Shown: positions 38,230 through 39,208 of the stretch, in pieces
Position numbering within the stretch: the stretch's first letter is position 1
Layout of the letters: the number at the start of each line of letters is the position of its first letter
DNA from: a virus
Direction: 5' to 3' (one strand)
Length of the DNA: 39,208 nucleotides
IMG/VR virus record: IMGVR_UViG_3300046665_000162
Coordinates: 1-39,208 of that record
Notes under the pieces: generated by a model
Databases searched by the model: none
Told to the model about the DNA's origin: nothing
The model's input: only the letters and a program-made list of their open reading frames with translations
Translations under genes and position numbers: made by a program

Positions 38230-38704
38230 TGCATTGACGGCGGGCGGTGAGAACCGTATCGCCTTCCTCGACATGATCGCGGTCAGCGAGATCGGCGCGG
38301 CGCTGCTCGCGGAGAGCGACGACGGATACAACGTGCTCGTCGGCAGTACGCCCGCGAAGCCGCTGCTGTTCAAGTCCTACGCCGATCACCCGAACGTGCT
38401 GAATACCGCGCTGCGCTCGACTGCGGCCGGCCGTTACCAGATCCTCAACCGCTGGTGGCGCATCTACAAGGCGCAAATGTTCCTGCGCGACTTCTCGCCT
38501 ATCTCGCAAGACCGCTACGCACTCCAGCAGTTACGCGAGCATGGCGCGCTGCCGCTGATCGATGCAGGCGCATTCGAAGCCGCGGTCGCCAAGGTGTCGA
38601 ACGTGTGGGCCAGCCTGCCGGGCGCCGGGTATGGGCAGCACGAGAACCAGATCGAACATTTGCTGGTCGCGTATCAGGCGGCTGGCGGGGAGCTATCGGA
38701 ATGA
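38216..38704 (+). CDS. R: Endolysin, lambda R-like lytic transglycosylase (GH104)
   Basis: The 162-residue enzyme matches lambda R: FLDMIAVSEIG with probable catalytic Glu25, then GYNVLVGS, YADHPN, AAGRYQILNRWW, RDFSPISQDRYALQQLREHGALPLID and NVWASLPGAGYGQ. These enzymes cleave the glycan strand to 1,6-anhydro products. No signal peptide is seen, so release needs the holin. The start overlaps the holin stop by 14 bases. Confidence 0.95.
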   Translation: MARIDALTAGGENRIAFLDMIAVSEIGAALLAESDDGYNVLVGSTPAKPLLFKSYADHPNVLNTALRSTAAGRYQILNRWWRIYKAQMFLRDFSPISQDRYALQQLREHGALPLIDAGAFEAAVAKVSNVWASLPGAGYGQHENQIEHLLVAYQAAGGELSE

Positions 38705-39087
38705 CAGCCGCAATCGCTTTACTTCTGAAGTTTGGCCCATGGCTGCTGACTGCCGGTGCGGCGCTCTTTGCGCTGATCACACACCTGAAAGCGAAGGCGA
38801 CGACCGCCGACGTGAAGCAGAAAGCAACGGTCGACGTGGCGGCAGCGCAGGCTCAACAGAACGTCGCCGAACAGAACCTGGCAGACCGTAAGGCGGCGGA
38901 ATCAGAAGCCAATGCGCAGGCCGCGCAAGCTGCGGCAGACGCCGCGAAGGAGAGGGGAAATGTGGAAAACGCTCAGTCTGTTCTCACTGACGATGCTGCT
39001 CGCGATAGCCTTCTCGGGCTGCTGCACGGCACCGGCTCAGACAACCCCGCCGCAGGTCAAGGAAGTCCCGGTGATCAAAACAGTTGA
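38701..39087 (+). CDS. Rz: Rz i-spanin (right copy, complete)
   Basis: The 128-residue protein has an N-terminal signal-anchor (about residues 4-26, ALLLKFGPWLLTAGAALFAL) and a long Ala/Gln/Glu-rich helical periplasmic domain, matching Rz architecture. It overlaps the endolysin stop by four bases. Rz1 is embedded from 38960. Its 3' part from 38802 is the near-duplicate of the window's left end. Confidence 0.88.
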   Translation: MTAAIALLLKFGPWLLTAGAALFALITHLKAKATTADVKQKATVDVAAAQAQQNVAEQNLADRKAAESEANAQAAQAAADAAKERGNVENAQSVLTDDAARDSLLGLLHGTGSDNPAAGQGSPGDQNS

Positions 39088-39208
39088 CAACTCGTGCAGC
39101 TATTTCAAGCCGATAATGCCGAGCGACGCCGACGTGAAGGTCATATCTCGATCGCTGGTCGATCAGATTACAGTGCACGACCGAACCGGAATCGCACACT
39201 GTGGCTGG
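38802..39208 (+). repeat. Near-identical direct repeat of the window ends (right copy)
   Basis: This is the second copy of the 407-base repeat, ending at the window edge. Its differences from the left copy are at 38815, 38827, 38835, 38862, 38868, 38883, 39022 and 39082. Joining the copies would give a circle of about 38.8 kb. Confidence 0.95.
38960..39208 (+). CDS. Rz1: Rz1 o-spanin lipoprotein (right copy, cut by window end)
   Basis: The reading frame has the same lipobox AFSGC, Pro/Thr stretch and Cys-containing C-terminal region as the left copy and is identical in protein sequence over the visible part. The stop codon lies beyond the window. It starts inside Rz in another frame, the nested spanin arrangement of lambda-like phages. 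Confidence 0.86.
   Translation, partial: MWKTLSLFSLTMLLAIAFSGCCTAPAQTTPPQVKEVPVIKTVDNSCSYFKPIMPSDADVKVISRSLVDQITVHDRTGIAHCGW

Overview
The window reads as essentially one complete temperate, P22-like podophage (or prophage) genome. High GC, codon usage and gene content suggest a host in the Burkholderia/Paraburkholderia group of Betaproteobacteria; this host call is inference. About 38.8 kb is unique. The first 407 bases recur at 38802-39208 with eight substitutions and no indels. The window is therefore either a circular or concatemeric phage with population variation, or the junction of two closely related prophages in tandem.

Layout, left to right. 1-422: end of the lysis cassette (Rz/Rz1). 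424-1622: leftward accessory region with a small membrane peptide and a SAM-dependent methyltransferase. 1761-1942: attachment region, with a tRNA 3' end flanked by direct repeats. 1888-11351: one long leftward early operon. It is transcribed from an operator-bearing promoter near 11.4 kb and holds about 23 genes, mostly joined by ATGA/GTGA overlaps. Its genes include tiny membrane peptides, an XRE regulator, a RecE-like exonuclease with RecT, an HNH protein, Ea22-like accessory proteins, excisionase and integrase. 11469-12885: immunity region, with a CI-like self-cleaving repressor, two related lipoproteins downstream of it, a terminator, and matching operators on both sides. 12904-18389: rightward early genes, with Cro, CII-like regulator, a DUF559/Vsr-like nuclease, an O-like replication protein, a helicase-loader candidate, RusA, several small proteins and a Q-like antiterminator candidate.

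18384-18497 holds a promoter followed by a strong terminator, the arrangement expected of a Q-dependent late promoter. The rightward late operon then follows P22 order: small and large terminase, portal, scaffold, coat, gp4-like and gp10-like tail factors, ejection proteins (the last with an N-terminal glucosaminidase domain) and a beta-helix tailspike. Lysis genes follow: coiled-coil membrane protein, holin, lambda R-like transglycosylase, Rz and Rz1.

The most interesting departures from P22 are an aspartyl/asparaginyl beta-hydroxylase fused by overlap to a GNAT acetyltransferase inside the tail/ejection block, a beta module shared by a tail-region protein and the tailspike, a secreted tail-fibre-like protein, an antisense membrane-protein ORF in the slot of P22 immI, and a chain of four previously easy-to-miss membrane peptides in the early operon.
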